Positions 33,606-43,272 are shown, counted from the stretch's first letter. The stretch is DNA of 64,000 nt from DASTCZ01 sp963704455 (GCA_963704455.1 OY969905.1:2356001-2420000); one strand, 5' to 3'. Notes: generated from the sequence alone by a model not told the origin. Translations and numbers: made by a program.

Positions 33606-34586
33606 ATGCGGCGCGCGTGTTTCTTCGTGAATGCAGCAGATCCGAGCGTTCTTGAACGATTTGAGTTCTACAGTCAAGATGTCCGAATCCTGCGTGAGCT
33701 CGGGTTCGAATTGCGAATCGTGACTTCTCCATACGGCCTTCGACCAGCGGATCTCTACTTCGTGTGGTGGTGGACATGGGCACTACTTCCTGTGTTTCTG
33801 GCAAGGATGGGGCACCGCCCTGTAGTCGTAACCGGCGTTTTTGATCTCTGGGCGTTTGACGACCGACCGGCTTGGCACCGGAAAATGATCCAATACGCTC
33901 TGGCCCATGCGGATGCAAATATTTTTATCTCAGACATGGAGCATCGCGGCGTTGCCCAGCGATTTGATGTGCGGAATCCATGCCAAGTCCCTCTTTCCGT
34001 GGATTCAGAAGTCTACGTTCCAAACGGCGCGCGTTCGGACGAGATCATTTATTCGGTGGGTTGGCTCAACGGTGCGAATGCCGTGCGAAAAGGCATGCCA
34101 GAGATCATCCGCGCCGCTCCGTTCGTACGGAAGGCGCGGCCCAACGTTCGTTTCGTCATATCGGGGGGAAAAGGGAGCTACTACCCAGAGCTGGCCCGGC
34201 TCGTCAAAGAAGTAAATGCAGAGGACTGCGTAGTGTTCACCGATGCGGTTTCAAAAGAAGAAAAGATCCGCTGGATGCAGCGATGCGCCATGTATCTTCA
34301 GCCCACACGATTTGAAGGATTCGGCTTGGCAATTCTCGAGGCCATGAGCTGCGGCGCGCCGGTGGTGAGTTGTCCAGCAGGCGCGGTCCCCGAAGTGGTT
34401 GGAGACACCGGCGTTCTAGTGCCATCCGGATCCCCTGAAGCGGTCGCTGACGCCGTGATCGAACTCCTTGAGAACCGAGATAAACGCAAGTTTTTGGGCG
34501 AGCAAGCCCGGCTCCGTGCCCGAAACCTCTTCTCCTTTGAGAGGCGCAAGGAAGCGATCCGGGTAGTTCTGGAGGGAGTTCTCTAG
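33606..34586 (+). CDS. GT4-type glycosyltransferase
   Basis: The 326-residue cytoplasmic enzyme has a GT-B C-terminal nucleotide-sugar binding half: VGWLNGANAVRKGMPEIIRA, then LQPTRFEGFGLAILEAMSCG (the EGFG-x-E motif) and PVVSCPAGAVPEVVGDTGVLV. The N-terminal half is short and contains an unusual Trp-rich stretch (YFVWWWTWALLPVFLARMG) that may contact the membrane. It adds one sugar to the lipid-linked repeat unit; donor and acceptor cannot be read from the sequence. Confidence 0.88.
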   Translation: MRRACFFVNAADPSVLERFEFYSQDVRILRELGFELRIVTSPYGLRPADLYFVWWWTWALLPVFLARMGHRPVVVTGVFDLWAFDDRPAWHRKMIQYALAHADANIFISDMEHRGVAQRFDVRNPCQVPLSVDSEVYVPNGARSDEIIYSVGWLNGANAVRKGMPEIIRAAPFVRKARPNVRFVISGGKGSYYPELARLVKEVNAEDCVVFTDAVSKEEKIRWMQRCAMYLQPTRFEGFGLAILEAMSCGAPVVSCPAGAVPEVVGDTGVLVPSGSPEAVADAVIELLENRDKRKFLGEQARLRARNLFSFERRKEAIRVVLEGVL

Positions 34587-34680
34587 GTCGGCGAAACTCT
34601 TCGCCCCTAATCATAGGGTCTGACGGTTGGGCGCCGATAACCAGCTTCTGACTCACACACTTACATTGCAGGGAGCAACA

Positions 34681-35646
34681 ATGAGGATTCTTGTCACCGG
34701 CACAACTGGGTTTATTGGCAGCGAACTGGTCGTGCGTCTTGCGGAAGAGGGCCACGAGGTTTATTCACTCGAACGGTATGTGACGGGGCGCTATGTCTTG
34801 TGCAGAACGAGAAACGTGCGCTCCGTATTTGCGGACCTGCGCGATGCATTTGCGGTGCGACAAGCCTTGCGCGAGACGCAGCCGGAGGCCGTGATCCATT
34901 TGGCCTCGGTAAGCCCGGTTTCGTACAGCTACGATCACCCGAACGAGGTGATGGACACAAACCTTACCGGCACCATCAATTTGATCGAAGGGTGTCTGCG
35001 TGAAGTGCCACATTTCCGTCATTTCTTGTTTGCCTCGACCTCGGAAACCTACGGGAATGGGCCGTCGCCGAAGATAGAAGAAACACCTCAGCTTCCAAAC
35101 AGCCCTTATTCCGTTTCCAAGCTGGCCGCGGAAAAGTACGTTCTTTACATGAGAGACGCATATCGGCTGCCGGTAACGATTCTGCGACCCTTCAACACGT
35201 ACGGCCGAAAGGGAAACACTCACTTTGTAGTCGAACGCATGGTTGTGCAGATGCTCTCTGGCACGGAGGTACGTCTGGGTTCGCCTAACCCCGTCCGTGA
35301 TCTACTGTATGTGGACGATCACGTCAGCGCGTACCTAACCTGCCTATGCAATGAGAAAGCGGTCGGTGAGGTCTTTAATTTTTCCACCGGACGGGGAGTC
35401 ACAATACTCGAACTTGCCTCGATACTCCAAAAACTGACGCGGAGCCCGCGAGAGATCGCCTGGGACACGATCCCTCGTCGGCCGCTCGACATTGAGGAGT
35501 TGATCGGCGACTCCAGCAAGGCGGAACGGTTGTTAGGCTGGCGACCAAGAGTGACTCTGGAAGCGGGGCTTGCGCGCACCGTCGAGTTCTGGCATGGAAG
35601 GATCGATCGTGCGGAGACGCGCGCGGCGTCAGCCACGGTCGCGTAG
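34681..35646 (+). CDS. NAD-dependent nucleotide-sugar epimerase/dehydratase (extended SDR)
   Basis: The 321-residue enzyme starts at 34681 with GGGAGC just upstream. It has the N-terminal NAD site TGTTGFIGSE, the Ser/Thr ASTSE at 119-121 and the catalytic pair Tyr143-x3-Lys147 (SPYSVSKLAAE). The middle (RPFNTYGRKGNTHFV) and C-terminal region fit the GDP-mannose-dehydratase/dTDP-glucose-dehydratase group. It should modify a nucleotide sugar for the polymer. Substrate is not determinable. Confidence 0.85.
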   Translation: MRILVTGTTGFIGSELVVRLAEEGHEVYSLERYVTGRYVLCRTRNVRSVFADLRDAFAVRQALRETQPEAVIHLASVSPVSYSYDHPNEVMDTNLTGTINLIEGCLREVPHFRHFLFASTSETYGNGPSPKIEETPQLPNSPYSVSKLAAEKYVLYMRDAYRLPVTILRPFNTYGRKGNTHFVVERMVVQMLSGTEVRLGSPNPVRDLLYVDDHVSAYLTCLCNEKAVGEVFNFSTGRGVTILELASILQKLTRSPREIAWDTIPRRPLDIEELIGDSSKAERLLGWRPRVTLEAGLARTVEFWHGRIDRAETRAASATVA

Positions 35647-35727
35647 ACATTGCTCACTCTGGGGGAATAATCGAGCGCATACTTTCGCGTATCTCCTAGA
35701 TCTTCTTCCTGAATTGCATCCAAAAAA

Positions 35728-36864
35728 ATGCGAATCGTTCATGTGGTAGGCGCGCGGCCGAACTTCATGAAGCTGGCGCCGGTGTGGTCCGCTCTCAGCC
35801 AGCACACTGTAGTGAAACAGACGCTGGTGCACACGGGTCAGCACTACGACAGGGGAATGTCGGAGGTTTTTTTTCAGCAGCTCGAAATACCGGCACCAGA
35901 CCACAACCTGGGCGTAGGCTCCGGCACTCACGCCGAGCAGACGGCGCGCATCATGACCTTGCTCGAACCGCATCTGCTGCAATTGAAGCCGGACATGACG
36001 CTGGTTTACGGCGACGTGAACTCGACGATAGCCGCGGCTTTAGTCTGTGCAAAGGAGCGCATCGCGGTGGGGCACGTGGAAGCCGGCCTGCGCTCTTTTG
36101 ACCGTTCGATGCCGGAAGAAATCAACCGCATCCTGACCGACCAGATGAGCGATCTCCTTTTTACGCCATCGCAGGACGGCAATGAGAATCTGGCGCGCGA
36201 GGGAATCCCGCGGGGAAAAATCCACTTGGTGGGCAACACGATGATTGACACGCTGGTCCGCGCGCTGCCTCAAGCGAAAGCTTTGTGGAGCGATGGTCTC
36301 GCAGCGCGCTACGGTGAGAGTCCATATCTGCTCGTGACCTTGCATCGGCCTTCAAACGTTGACGATCCTGATTCATTTGCGAGGATCCTGCGTGCGCTCG
36401 AGTTCATCGGGAGGCAGATCCGCGTTCTCTTCCCGGTTCATCCGCGTACTCGCCAGCACATCAGGGATCTCAGTCAGGAACTTCGCTCTGTCGAATTATT
36501 GGAGCCACTTGGCTACTTGGAGTTCCTTGCCCTGCAAACCCGTGCCGTCGCAGTGGTCACTGATTCAGGCGGCATTCAGGAAGAAACTACCTTTCTCGGC
36601 GTACCCTGCCTGACGGTTAGATCAAACACGGAGCGGCCTGTCACAGTTACGCAAGGAACCAACATTCTCGTGGGCGGCGATCCAGAGCGCATGCTGACGG
36701 AAGTGCGGCAAGTCCTCGCCGGGAACAGAAAGCGCCGAAACGTTCCACCACTTTGGGATGGATGCGCGGGGCAGCGGATTGCGCAAATCGTCCGGGCATG
36801 GGGTGCGGTAAGTCACGAGAGATCGCTCGTGCGTGAAGAGGCTGTTCAATCGGTTGCAGTTTGA
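35728..36864 (+). CDS. wecB: UDP-N-acetylglucosamine 2-epimerase (non-hydrolysing)
   Basis: The 378-residue enzyme shows the N-terminal GARPNFMKLAP, the core GDVNSTIAAALVC, the signature VGHVEAGLRSFDRSMPEEIN and the late motif DSGGIQEETTFLGVPCLT. It interconverts UDP-GlcNAc and UDP-ManNAc, supplying ManNAc or ManNAcA to surface polymers. No adjacent UDP-ManNAc dehydrogenase (WecC) is present, so ManNAc itself or another derivative may be used. The same fold also handles related UDP sugars. Confidence 0.92.
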   Translation: MRIVHVVGARPNFMKLAPVWSALSQHTVVKQTLVHTGQHYDRGMSEVFFQQLEIPAPDHNLGVGSGTHAEQTARIMTLLEPHLLQLKPDMTLVYGDVNSTIAAALVCAKERIAVGHVEAGLRSFDRSMPEEINRILTDQMSDLLFTPSQDGNENLAREGIPRGKIHLVGNTMIDTLVRALPQAKALWSDGLAARYGESPYLLVTLHRPSNVDDPDSFARILRALEFIGRQIRVLFPVHPRTRQHIRDLSQELRSVELLEPLGYLEFLALQTRAVAVVTDSGGIQEETTFLGVPCLTVRSNTERPVTVTQGTNILVGGDPERMLTEVRQVLAGNRKRRNVPPLWDGCAGQRIAQIVRAWGAVSHERSLVREEAVQSVAV

Positions 36865-36886
36865 ATTTGGAGGAGGCAATTGCAGA

Positions 36887-37888
36887 ATGAATTCGGAAAT
36901 ATTTCGTGACGTGCTCGTCACTGGTGGAGCGGGGGCAATCGGTTCGCGGCTCGTTCGCCGTCTACTGGACGATGGCGCCCGGCGCGTCACTGTTCTCGAT
37001 GATTTTTCATCGGGGTACCGCTGGCTGCTTCCCAATGATCCTCGCATCGAATTGATTGAAGGCGACGTTGCCAACCTGCTGGATATGGACCTAAGGAGGA
37101 GTGCACCTGTCGTTTTCCACCTCGCCGCTTTTTTCGCCAACCAGAATAGCGTGGACCATCCGCTGGATGATCTGCGGACAAACGGGCGTGGAACCCTGAC
37201 GACACTTCTCTGGGCAAAGGAGAACCGAGCGAGGCGAGTGGTTTATGCCTCGGCGGGCTGCTCGATCGCGGGTCACGGCGCTGAAGCGCCTATCCACGAG
37301 GAAATGCCGGTGAGTTTGTTCCTGGACACGCCGTATCAAATCACCAAGGCCCTCGGCGAGTTCTACTGCAACTACTTCAACGATCAAGTGAGCACGGTTC
37401 GCTGCCGTTTTTTCAACTCCTATGGCCCCGGTGAGGTGCCCGGTTTCTACCGCAACGTGATTCCCAATTTCATTTGGCGGGCGCTGCAGGGTGAACCGCT
37501 GGTCATCACCGGTACGGGCGAAGAAACGCGCGATTTCATCTTCGTCGAAGACTTGGTGGATGGACTGGTTCGTGCGGCTCAGACGCCGGCGGCTGACGGA
37601 AAGGCCTTGAACCTGGGCACTGGAATCCAGACGCCGATCATGGACTTGGCCCGAATGATCATCCAACTGTGCAAATCGCGAAGCAAAATCGAGTTCGCTC
37701 CGCGCCGCGCGTGGGATAAAAGCATGCGACGCCAGGCCGATATCAGTCGCGCGCAACAGGTCCTTGCCTTCACGGCAGCAGTGCGAATTCCGGATGGGCT
37801 TCAGCGAACAGTGGATTGGTTCCGCGAGAATATGGGGAAGATCGAAGCGGAACTTGCCGCGGGCCGGGAAATGAGGGCCGGCGCATGA
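36887..37888 (+). CDS. NAD-dependent epimerase/dehydratase, UDP-glucose 4-epimerase-like
   Basis: The 333-residue SDR starts at 36887 after GGAGGAGG. Its NAD site is VTGGAGAIGSR and the catalytic pair lies in DTPYQITKALGE (Tyr-x3-Lys). The region after it (FFNSYGPGEVPGFYRNVIPN, then RDFIFVEDLVDGLVRA) is typical of GalE-like extended SDRs. The usual ASSSS-type serine is replaced by ASAGCS, a small variation. It precedes and overlaps (ATGA) a second SDR, so the two probably act in one pathway. Confidence 0.85.
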   Translation: MNSEIFRDVLVTGGAGAIGSRLVRRLLDDGARRVTVLDDFSSGYRWLLPNDPRIELIEGDVANLLDMDLRRSAPVVFHLAAFFANQNSVDHPLDDLRTNGRGTLTTLLWAKENRARRVVYASAGCSIAGHGAEAPIHEEMPVSLFLDTPYQITKALGEFYCNYFNDQVSTVRCRFFNSYGPGEVPGFYRNVIPNFIWRALQGEPLVITGTGEETRDFIFVEDLVDGLVRAAQTPAADGKALNLGTGIQTPIMDLARMIIQLCKSRSKIEFAPRRAWDKSMRRQADISRAQQVLAFTAAVRIPDGLQRTVDWFRENMGKIEAELAAGREMRAGA

Positions 37889-38904
37889 AAGTTTTGGTGA
37901 CCGGCGCCGCAGGCTTCATCGGCTCCCATGTCGTGGATACGCTTTGTTCTCGCGGCGCGGAAGTTATCGGACTGGATAGTCTCGATCCGGGTGTCCATCA
38001 TCAGGTTCCCAGCTATTTGAACGCACAAGCAACCTACTGTTTCGCCGATCTGCGGACGTGGCAACCCGACGATCGGTTCGACGATGTGACCGGAGTCGTG
38101 CACCTGGCTGCCCTGGGCGGCGTGGGGCGCGCGTCGCGCGAACCGGTAAACGTTTTGGAAGCGAATGGCCTCGGCACGGCTCGATTGGCGCAGGCTGCCC
38201 GTGCGTGGCCCAAACTCAGATCGATTGTGTTGGGGAGCAGCTTCAGCATCTACGGAAGCAGTTATGCATATCGTTGCGGTTCGTGTGGAACTGAAACTGA
38301 CGGGACGCGCCAATCAACCAAATTGGAGAAGGGGATTTATGAAGTTCTGTGTCCGCAATGTGACGGCGTTGCGGAAATTCAGCCCATCACGGAATCGGCT
38401 TGTCCTGCTCCGCTGGAAATTTACGGCGTATCCAAATACATGCAGGAACTTTGCTTTCGCGGATTCGATCACTGCCCGGTGCGCATTCTGCGGTTTTCGT
38501 CCGTGTATGGCAAACGGCTCCGGTTAGAAGACGGAGAAGCAACAATCATTGCCCGATTGGCAGGGTGGATCCAACAGGGAATCTCCCCGAAGCTGCTTGA
38601 AGACGGACGGCAGATCCGCGACTGGGTCTATGTGGGAGACCTGGTGGACGCCATCGCAGCGATGCTTGTGACAGATGTTGCACCGCCCATTGTGAATGTT
38701 TGCTCTGGCATTCCCACTCGTCTTGGAGAGGCCTGCGAACACATTGCTCGTGCCGTCGGCCATCCGTGCAGAGCTGAAATTGTGGGCGGCTATCGCGCGG
38801 GAGACATGCGCCACTGTCTCGGTGATTCGTCGCGATTGGAACACCTGATTCAACGCAAACCCATCTCCCTGACCGAGGGAGCTCGACTCGCCTTCGGCGG
38901 TTGA
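37885..38904 (+). CDS. SDR nucleotide-sugar epimerase with inserted zinc ribbon
   Basis: The 339-residue enzyme has the NAD site VTGAAGFIGSH and the pair Tyr180-x3-Lys184 (IYGVSKYMQE). Between the active-site serines (LGSSFSIYG) and the tyrosine is an insert with Cys131-x2-Cys134 and Cys156-x2-Cys159, a zinc-ribbon pattern. I recall such inserts in dTDP-L-rhamnose 4-epimerase-type enzymes, but that substrate is only a guess. Its ATG overlaps the previous stop codon, so translation is coupled with the upstream epimerase. Confidence 0.82.
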   Translation: MKVLVTGAAGFIGSHVVDTLCSRGAEVIGLDSLDPGVHHQVPSYLNAQATYCFADLRTWQPDDRFDDVTGVVHLAALGGVGRASREPVNVLEANGLGTARLAQAARAWPKLRSIVLGSSFSIYGSSYAYRCGSCGTETDGTRQSTKLEKGIYEVLCPQCDGVAEIQPITESACPAPLEIYGVSKYMQELCFRGFDHCPVRILRFSSVYGKRLRLEDGEATIIARLAGWIQQGISPKLLEDGRQIRDWVYVGDLVDAIAAMLVTDVAPPIVNVCSGIPTRLGEACEHIARAVGHPCRAEIVGGYRAGDMRHCLGDSSRLEHLIQRKPISLTEGARLAFGG

Positions 38905-38937
38905 CTGGATACCCAAAGAAAAAGGAAGGATTGCTCG

Positions 38938-40710
38938 ATGTGTGGAATCCTGATTACCTCAGGACTGAAACGAGCATTTCACCATCGCCAACTGGCGGGC
39001 TTGAAGAAACGCGGCCCCGATGAAATTGGCTACTGGATTGACGATCGCATCCAGATCGGGCATACGCGTCTTTCCATCATTGGGCTCGACGATCGCAGCA
39101 CCGAACCGCTTGAGAACGACACACACGTTCTGGCCTTCAATGGCGAAATTTACAATTTCATCGAGTTGCGCGAAAAGCTTGCGGGCCAGGGAATCCCACT
39201 GCCCGGCGCCAACGATGCGGCAGCTCTTTTGCATGCGTGGGGACGTTCGGGCCCCGAGATTCTGAAAGAGTTGGACGGGTTTTGGGCATTTGCCATCTAT
39301 GACAAGCGGTCACGCGTGGTAACGCTCGCGCGGGATCAATACGGCGTGAAGCCCCTCTACTACCATCAAAATGGAAACCAGCTTTGCGTCTCCTCACTGA
39401 TCCGGACGATCGTGGAGGTGCTTGGCGCTTCGCCGGAACTCGATTACGCCTCACTTTCTGAATACGTCCGATACCAATTCACATTCGGCGACAAAACATT
39501 TCTGCGCGGTATTCGCAAAGTACGTCCCGGGCATTTCGTGGAGATCAATTTGGAAACGGGCGAATCGAAGTCCCGTTGTTACGAGGACATCTTCGAGCCC
39601 CCGGATGAATCCCTGGCGCCTCTCACCGGGGATTGGATTGAAGAAACGCGCGAGCTGCTCAAGCGCTGTGTGGTCGAATCAACGATCAGCGACACTTCGT
39701 TTACGACGTTTTGCAGCGGCGGAATTGATTCCAGTCTCATTACTCGAATCGCCGCGCCGGAGATCGCCTATCACTGCAATTACTCCGACCCCGACTGCAA
39801 TGAAACCATTTATGCCAAGCAAGTCGTCGAGGGCACGCCCACCCGGCTCTTCGTGGTGAATGCGCAGGAGTCCTTCGACTTGGTCGAAAAGCTCGGCGAC
39901 ATTGTCCAGGACTTCGACGAACCCTCCATCGGTTCCGTCATTCTCCCTCTCGATGATCTCTTGGCTCAGGTTAAGCGCCGCTACAAGGTGATTCTGACCG
40001 GCACCGGAGGCGATGAACTTTTCGCCGGATACGTGCGCTATCAGCTTGCACTCGGAGAATGCTATCAGGACTCGTATCGGCCGCTGTTCGACAGAATGAA
40101 GCGCCTTCCCAGAGTCAGTGATCGCTTCGAGATGTTCCACCACAAAGGAGACATCTCACTCTATAGCTTCTATCAGCCAGAAACGGCACAGACCTTTCGC
40201 GATGCCTTTGCCATCTGCAGGAATGGCTCGGGCGATCTTGGCGCGATGCTGCGATTTGACCGGCGCCACTTCCTCGCGGGACTCCTGAATATTGACGACA
40301 AGATGTCCGGACGGCACTCCCTCGAAAGCCGCCCGAGCTTTCTGCATCAGAAGTTCGTCCGGCATATCGTCAAGTTAGAACCCAACGCGTTTCTCTCCAA
40401 TGGAGACATCAAACCCATTCTCCGCAGCATTGCTGCCGGGATTCTGCCGAAGTCGATTACACATCGCGCCGACAAAATGGGATTCACGACTCCGATCGGC
40501 ACGTTTGTGAATCAGAATGCTCATCGTATTCGCGAGCAACTCCAGAATTCGAGATTCCGCCACCTCTACAACCTTTCCAAGATGTCTCTTTCCGCAGAAA
40601 CGAAATATTCGCGCGAAGTGTTCGGCTTGCTCATTCTCGATCTCTGGCTGAATCGCTACGCCGCATCGGCTGCCAGAGACCATCATCAAGTGCTGGCGGC
40701 GGTGGTCTAG
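38938..40710 (+). CDS. asnB: Asparagine synthetase (glutamine-hydrolysing)-like amidotransferase
   Basis: The 590-residue enzyme has Cys2 exposed after Met removal, the Ntn-type glutaminase nucleophile (MCGILITSG). GPDE, HTRLSIIGLDD and FNGEIYNF follow in the N-terminal domain. The synthetase half has the pyrophosphate loop FCSGGIDSSLI near residue 260 and the later TGTGGDELFAGY. In polysaccharide loci such proteins often amidate a sugar carboxylate (a uronamide) rather than aspartate. Position between two nucleotide-sugar enzymes and a glycosyltransferase supports that use here. AsnB is the nearest general name. Confidence 0.87.
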   Translation: MCGILITSGLKRAFHHRQLAGLKKRGPDEIGYWIDDRIQIGHTRLSIIGLDDRSTEPLENDTHVLAFNGEIYNFIELREKLAGQGIPLPGANDAAALLHAWGRSGPEILKELDGFWAFAIYDKRSRVVTLARDQYGVKPLYYHQNGNQLCVSSLIRTIVEVLGASPELDYASLSEYVRYQFTFGDKTFLRGIRKVRPGHFVEINLETGESKSRCYEDIFEPPDESLAPLTGDWIEETRELLKRCVVESTISDTSFTTFCSGGIDSSLITRIAAPEIAYHCNYSDPDCNETIYAKQVVEGTPTRLFVVNAQESFDLVEKLGDIVQDFDEPSIGSVILPLDDLLAQVKRRYKVILTGTGGDELFAGYVRYQLALGECYQDSYRPLFDRMKRLPRVSDRFEMFHHKGDISLYSFYQPETAQTFRDAFAICRNGSGDLGAMLRFDRRHFLAGLLNIDDKMSGRHSLESRPSFLHQKFVRHIVKLEPNAFLSNGDIKPILRSIAAGILPKSITHRADKMGFTTPIGTFVNQNAHRIREQLQNSRFRHLYNLSKMSLSAETKYSREVFGLLILDLWLNRYAASAARDHHQVLAAVV

Positions 40711-40728
40711 GCTTCTAAGAAAGCCCCA

Positions 40729-42009
40729 GTGCGAATACTTTTCATTACGCAGTGGTTCGATCCCGAACCGGGAGCAATTCGAGGGCTGCCTTTGGCACGA
40801 TGGCTGCGAAACCGAGGCCATGACGTCACTGTCGTGACCGGGTTCCCAAACTATCCCAGCGGAAAAGTATACCCGGGCTATCAGATCCGGTGGCGGCAGT
40901 GGGAAGAAATTGATGGCGTTCGCGTCCTGCGAGTTCCGCTATATCCGAGTCACAATCGCTCTGCGCTCGGGCGCATCGCGAATTACGTCAGTTTTTCTGC
41001 GTGCGCTTCAACGATTGGCGCTTTGCTTTGCGGCCCAGCGGACGTGGTCTACATCTACCATCCCCCGGCGACCGTAGGAGTGCCAGGGATCGTCCTCAAA
41101 CTCTTCCGTGGTCTCCCGATCGTCTACCACATCGCCGATATGTGGCCCGAGAGCGTGATCGAGTCTGGAATGCTGGGGACAGGTCTCCGAAAAAAGATGG
41201 TCGAATTTGCTTTGGCGCGATTGTGTAATTTTCTCTATCGGCACACGGACTGCATTACGGTCATTTCGCCCGGCTTCAAGAAGCTCCTCGAAAAGAGGGG
41301 CGTGCCATCCCGGAAAATTCATGTGATTTACAACTGGACGACGGAGGATGCCTTTTTCCCCGTCGAGAAAGATTGTGTTCTATCCAAGGAACTCGGATTT
41401 GAAGGCCACTTCAACGTTCTCTATGCCGGCAACCTCGGCCTCTTCCAAGGATTGGAGACAGTCATTCGAGCTGCGGTGTTGTTGCGCTCGATTCCGGAGA
41501 TCCGTCTCGTGTTGGCGGGAACTGGCGCGGCAGAGCAACGCCTTCGAGAAATGGCAAGGGAGCTTGGCGCGAACAACGTCACTTTCATCGGAAACCGGCC
41601 CTATCGGGAGATGGCGAAAGTCAATTGCTTGGCTGAGGTCATGCTGGTGCACCTTCGCGATCTCTCTTTCTTTGCGAGCACGATCCCGAGCAAGACGCAG
41701 GTGGCGCTTGCGTGCGGCCGTCCCATTTTGATGGCGGTTCGGGGGGACGCAGCCGCTCTGTTGAATCGCGCACGCGCAGGTTTGTCGTGTGAGCCTGAAA
41801 ACGAGCGAGCGATGGCGGACGCCATCCTGCAGTTCCACCGGATGCCTGCCGAGCGGCGCGAAGAATTGGGAAGAAATGGCCGGAACTTCTACAGTAGAGA
41901 AATGTCCCTCGAGATTGGCGGCCAGCACATGGAAAAATTGTTACTGGAACTGATGCCTCCCACGTCTGCACCGGCGCCAGTTGCTGCGCCGGATCGAGTC
42001 CGTGAATGA
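40729..42009 (+). CDS. GT4-type glycosyltransferase, WbuB-like
   Basis: The 426-residue enzyme starts at a GTG (VRILFITQWFDPEPGAIRG). Its N-terminal half has FPNYPSGKVYPGY and YHIADMWPESVIESG, hallmarks of the WbuB/GT4 subgroup that transfers N-acetylated deoxyhexosamines (such as FucNAc) to lipid carriers. The C-terminal half has LYAGNLGLFQGLETVI and IPSKTQVALACGRPILM. The next gene overlaps its end (ATGA). Activity on an amino sugar would fit WecB in the same locus. Confidence 0.87.
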   Translation: MRILFITQWFDPEPGAIRGLPLARWLRNRGHDVTVVTGFPNYPSGKVYPGYQIRWRQWEEIDGVRVLRVPLYPSHNRSALGRIANYVSFSACASTIGALLCGPADVVYIYHPPATVGVPGIVLKLFRGLPIVYHIADMWPESVIESGMLGTGLRKKMVEFALARLCNFLYRHTDCITVISPGFKKLLEKRGVPSRKIHVIYNWTTEDAFFPVEKDCVLSKELGFEGHFNVLYAGNLGLFQGLETVIRAAVLLRSIPEIRLVLAGTGAAEQRLREMARELGANNVTFIGNRPYREMAKVNCLAEVMLVHLRDLSFFASTIPSKTQVALACGRPILMAVRGDAAALLNRARAGLSCEPENERAMADAILQFHRMPAERREELGRNGRNFYSREMSLEIGGQHMEKLLLELMPPTSAPAPVAAPDRVRE

Positions 42010-42581
42010 ACTGGCTTTTCTACGCATTCGAATCGGGCCTTCCTCCCCCCAGCCGCATGCCGTTGGGAGGTTACTCTGTGAGTGTATGGAGGCCTTCGGG
42101 GGCGGCCATTCGGCCGGACGGGTTGCCACTCTACCCCTCCTTCGTTTGGTGGCTATTCCACTTTGCGCGAGTCTTCAAGAATCCGAGTTATTGCATCGTC
42201 ATGATCAGCAATCGAGATAGAGTCGTGCACCGGTCCTGCGTCTTTCCAGGCTACTTTCGTTTCCCTTTTATGGCAGAAGATGACTTGCAGGTCGGCGATA
42301 CCTGGACCCATCCGGAGCATCGCGGAAAAGGCTTGGCGAAGGCGGGCTTGAGGGAGTCCCTTGCCCTAGGCGGAACTCATCCTCGCCGGTTTTGGTATGT
42401 GGTCGAAGAAACCAACACTCCTTCGATTCGCGTCGTAGAAAACGCCGGGTTTCGGGTCATTGGATATGGGCAAAGAAGTTCACCATGGGGATTGCGGCTG
42501 TTCGGCCGATTCCAAATCGATCGCATGAGCCCCCCGAGTATGTCGAGACCTGTGACGCGATCGGACTCAATCGCAAGATGA
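42006..42581 (+). CDS. GNAT-family acetyltransferase
   Basis: The 191-residue protein has the acetyl-CoA-binding segment QVGDTWTHPEHRGKGLAKAG (the R/Q-x2-G-x-G/A pattern) and the C-terminal strand-helix NTPSIRVVENAGFRVIGYG. It lies between two genes with ATGA overlaps on both sides, so it is translationally locked to the upstream glycosyltransferase and the downstream phosphoglycosyl transferase. It probably acetylates an amino sugar of the repeat unit, though a lipid-linked intermediate is also possible. Confidence 0.82.
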   Translation: MNWLFYAFESGLPPPSRMPLGGYSVSVWRPSGAAIRPDGLPLYPSFVWWLFHFARVFKNPSYCIVMISNRDRVVHRSCVFPGYFRFPFMAEDDLQVGDTWTHPEHRGKGLAKAGLRESLALGGTHPRRFWYVVEETNTPSIRVVENAGFRVIGYGQRSSPWGLRLFGRFQIDRMSPPSMSRPVTRSDSIAR

Positions 42582-43252
42582 ACTCAAACGCTTATCGAAT
42601 CTCGAAACGCTTGTTCGACATCACGGCAGCAGGAGCCGGCCTGATCATTCTCTCTCCTCTCTTCGTGGTCGTGGTGATTTGCATCAAGCAGGACTCACGC
42701 GGACCCGCGTTCTATCGTGGCCTCCGTGCAGGACTGCATGGCAAGCCCTTCCGGATCTTCAAGTTCCGCACCATGCAACGGGATGCGGACAAAGGAGGCC
42801 CCAGCTCTACTCCTGCGGATGACCCTCGCGTCACTCGGATTGGGCGGGTTCTTAGAAAGTACAAGATTGATGAGTTGCCTCAGCTCTTGAATGTGATTCG
42901 TGGCGAAATGAGCCTCGTTGGCCCGCGTCCGCAGGTTCTTTGGGCAACTCACTTGTATTCGGAGGAGGAACGGGAAATCCTGAGCGTTCTGCCAGGGATT
43001 ACGGATCTTGCTTCTTTGCGATTTGCCGACGAAGGAGAAATCCTTCGCGGCAGTTCAGACCCGGATGGCGACTACCTGGAGAAGATCCATCCTGAAAAGA
43101 AAAAACTCGAATTACTGTATGTGCGCACGCGGTCTTTCGAGCTGGACTGCAAGCTTTTAGCGCGCACCCTCTTCACCGTCGTACTCGGGAAGACATATGC
43201 TGACAGGATTTCCAAAGAGCACAGCGACGCCGATCTACACACAAATCTCTAG
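42578..43252 (+). CDS. Sugar-phosphate transferase initiating the repeat unit (PglC/WcaJ C-terminal type)
   Basis: The 224-residue monotopic phosphoglycosyl transferase has one hydrophobic re-entrant segment near residues 15-35 (LIILSPLFVVVVICIK). The catalytic core is FRIFKFRTM, then RVTRIGRVLRKYKIDELPQL with the Asp-Glu pair, and MSLVGPRPQ. It transfers a sugar-1-phosphate from a UDP-sugar to undecaprenyl phosphate, starting the repeat unit. The small form lacks the N-terminal five-helix domain of long WcaJ proteins; that domain type occurs separately in the fusion gene at 47165. Confidence 0.92.
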   Translation: MNSNAYRISKRLFDITAAGAGLIILSPLFVVVVICIKQDSRGPAFYRGLRAGLHGKPFRIFKFRTMQRDADKGGPSSTPADDPRVTRIGRVLRKYKIDELPQLLNVIRGEMSLVGPRPQVLWATHLYSEEEREILSVLPGITDLASLRFADEGEILRGSSDPDGDYLEKIHPEKKKLELLYVRTRSFELDCKLLARTLFTVVLGKTYADRISKEHSDADLHTNL

Positions 43253-43272
43253 CGAGGCGGACCGAGACAACC

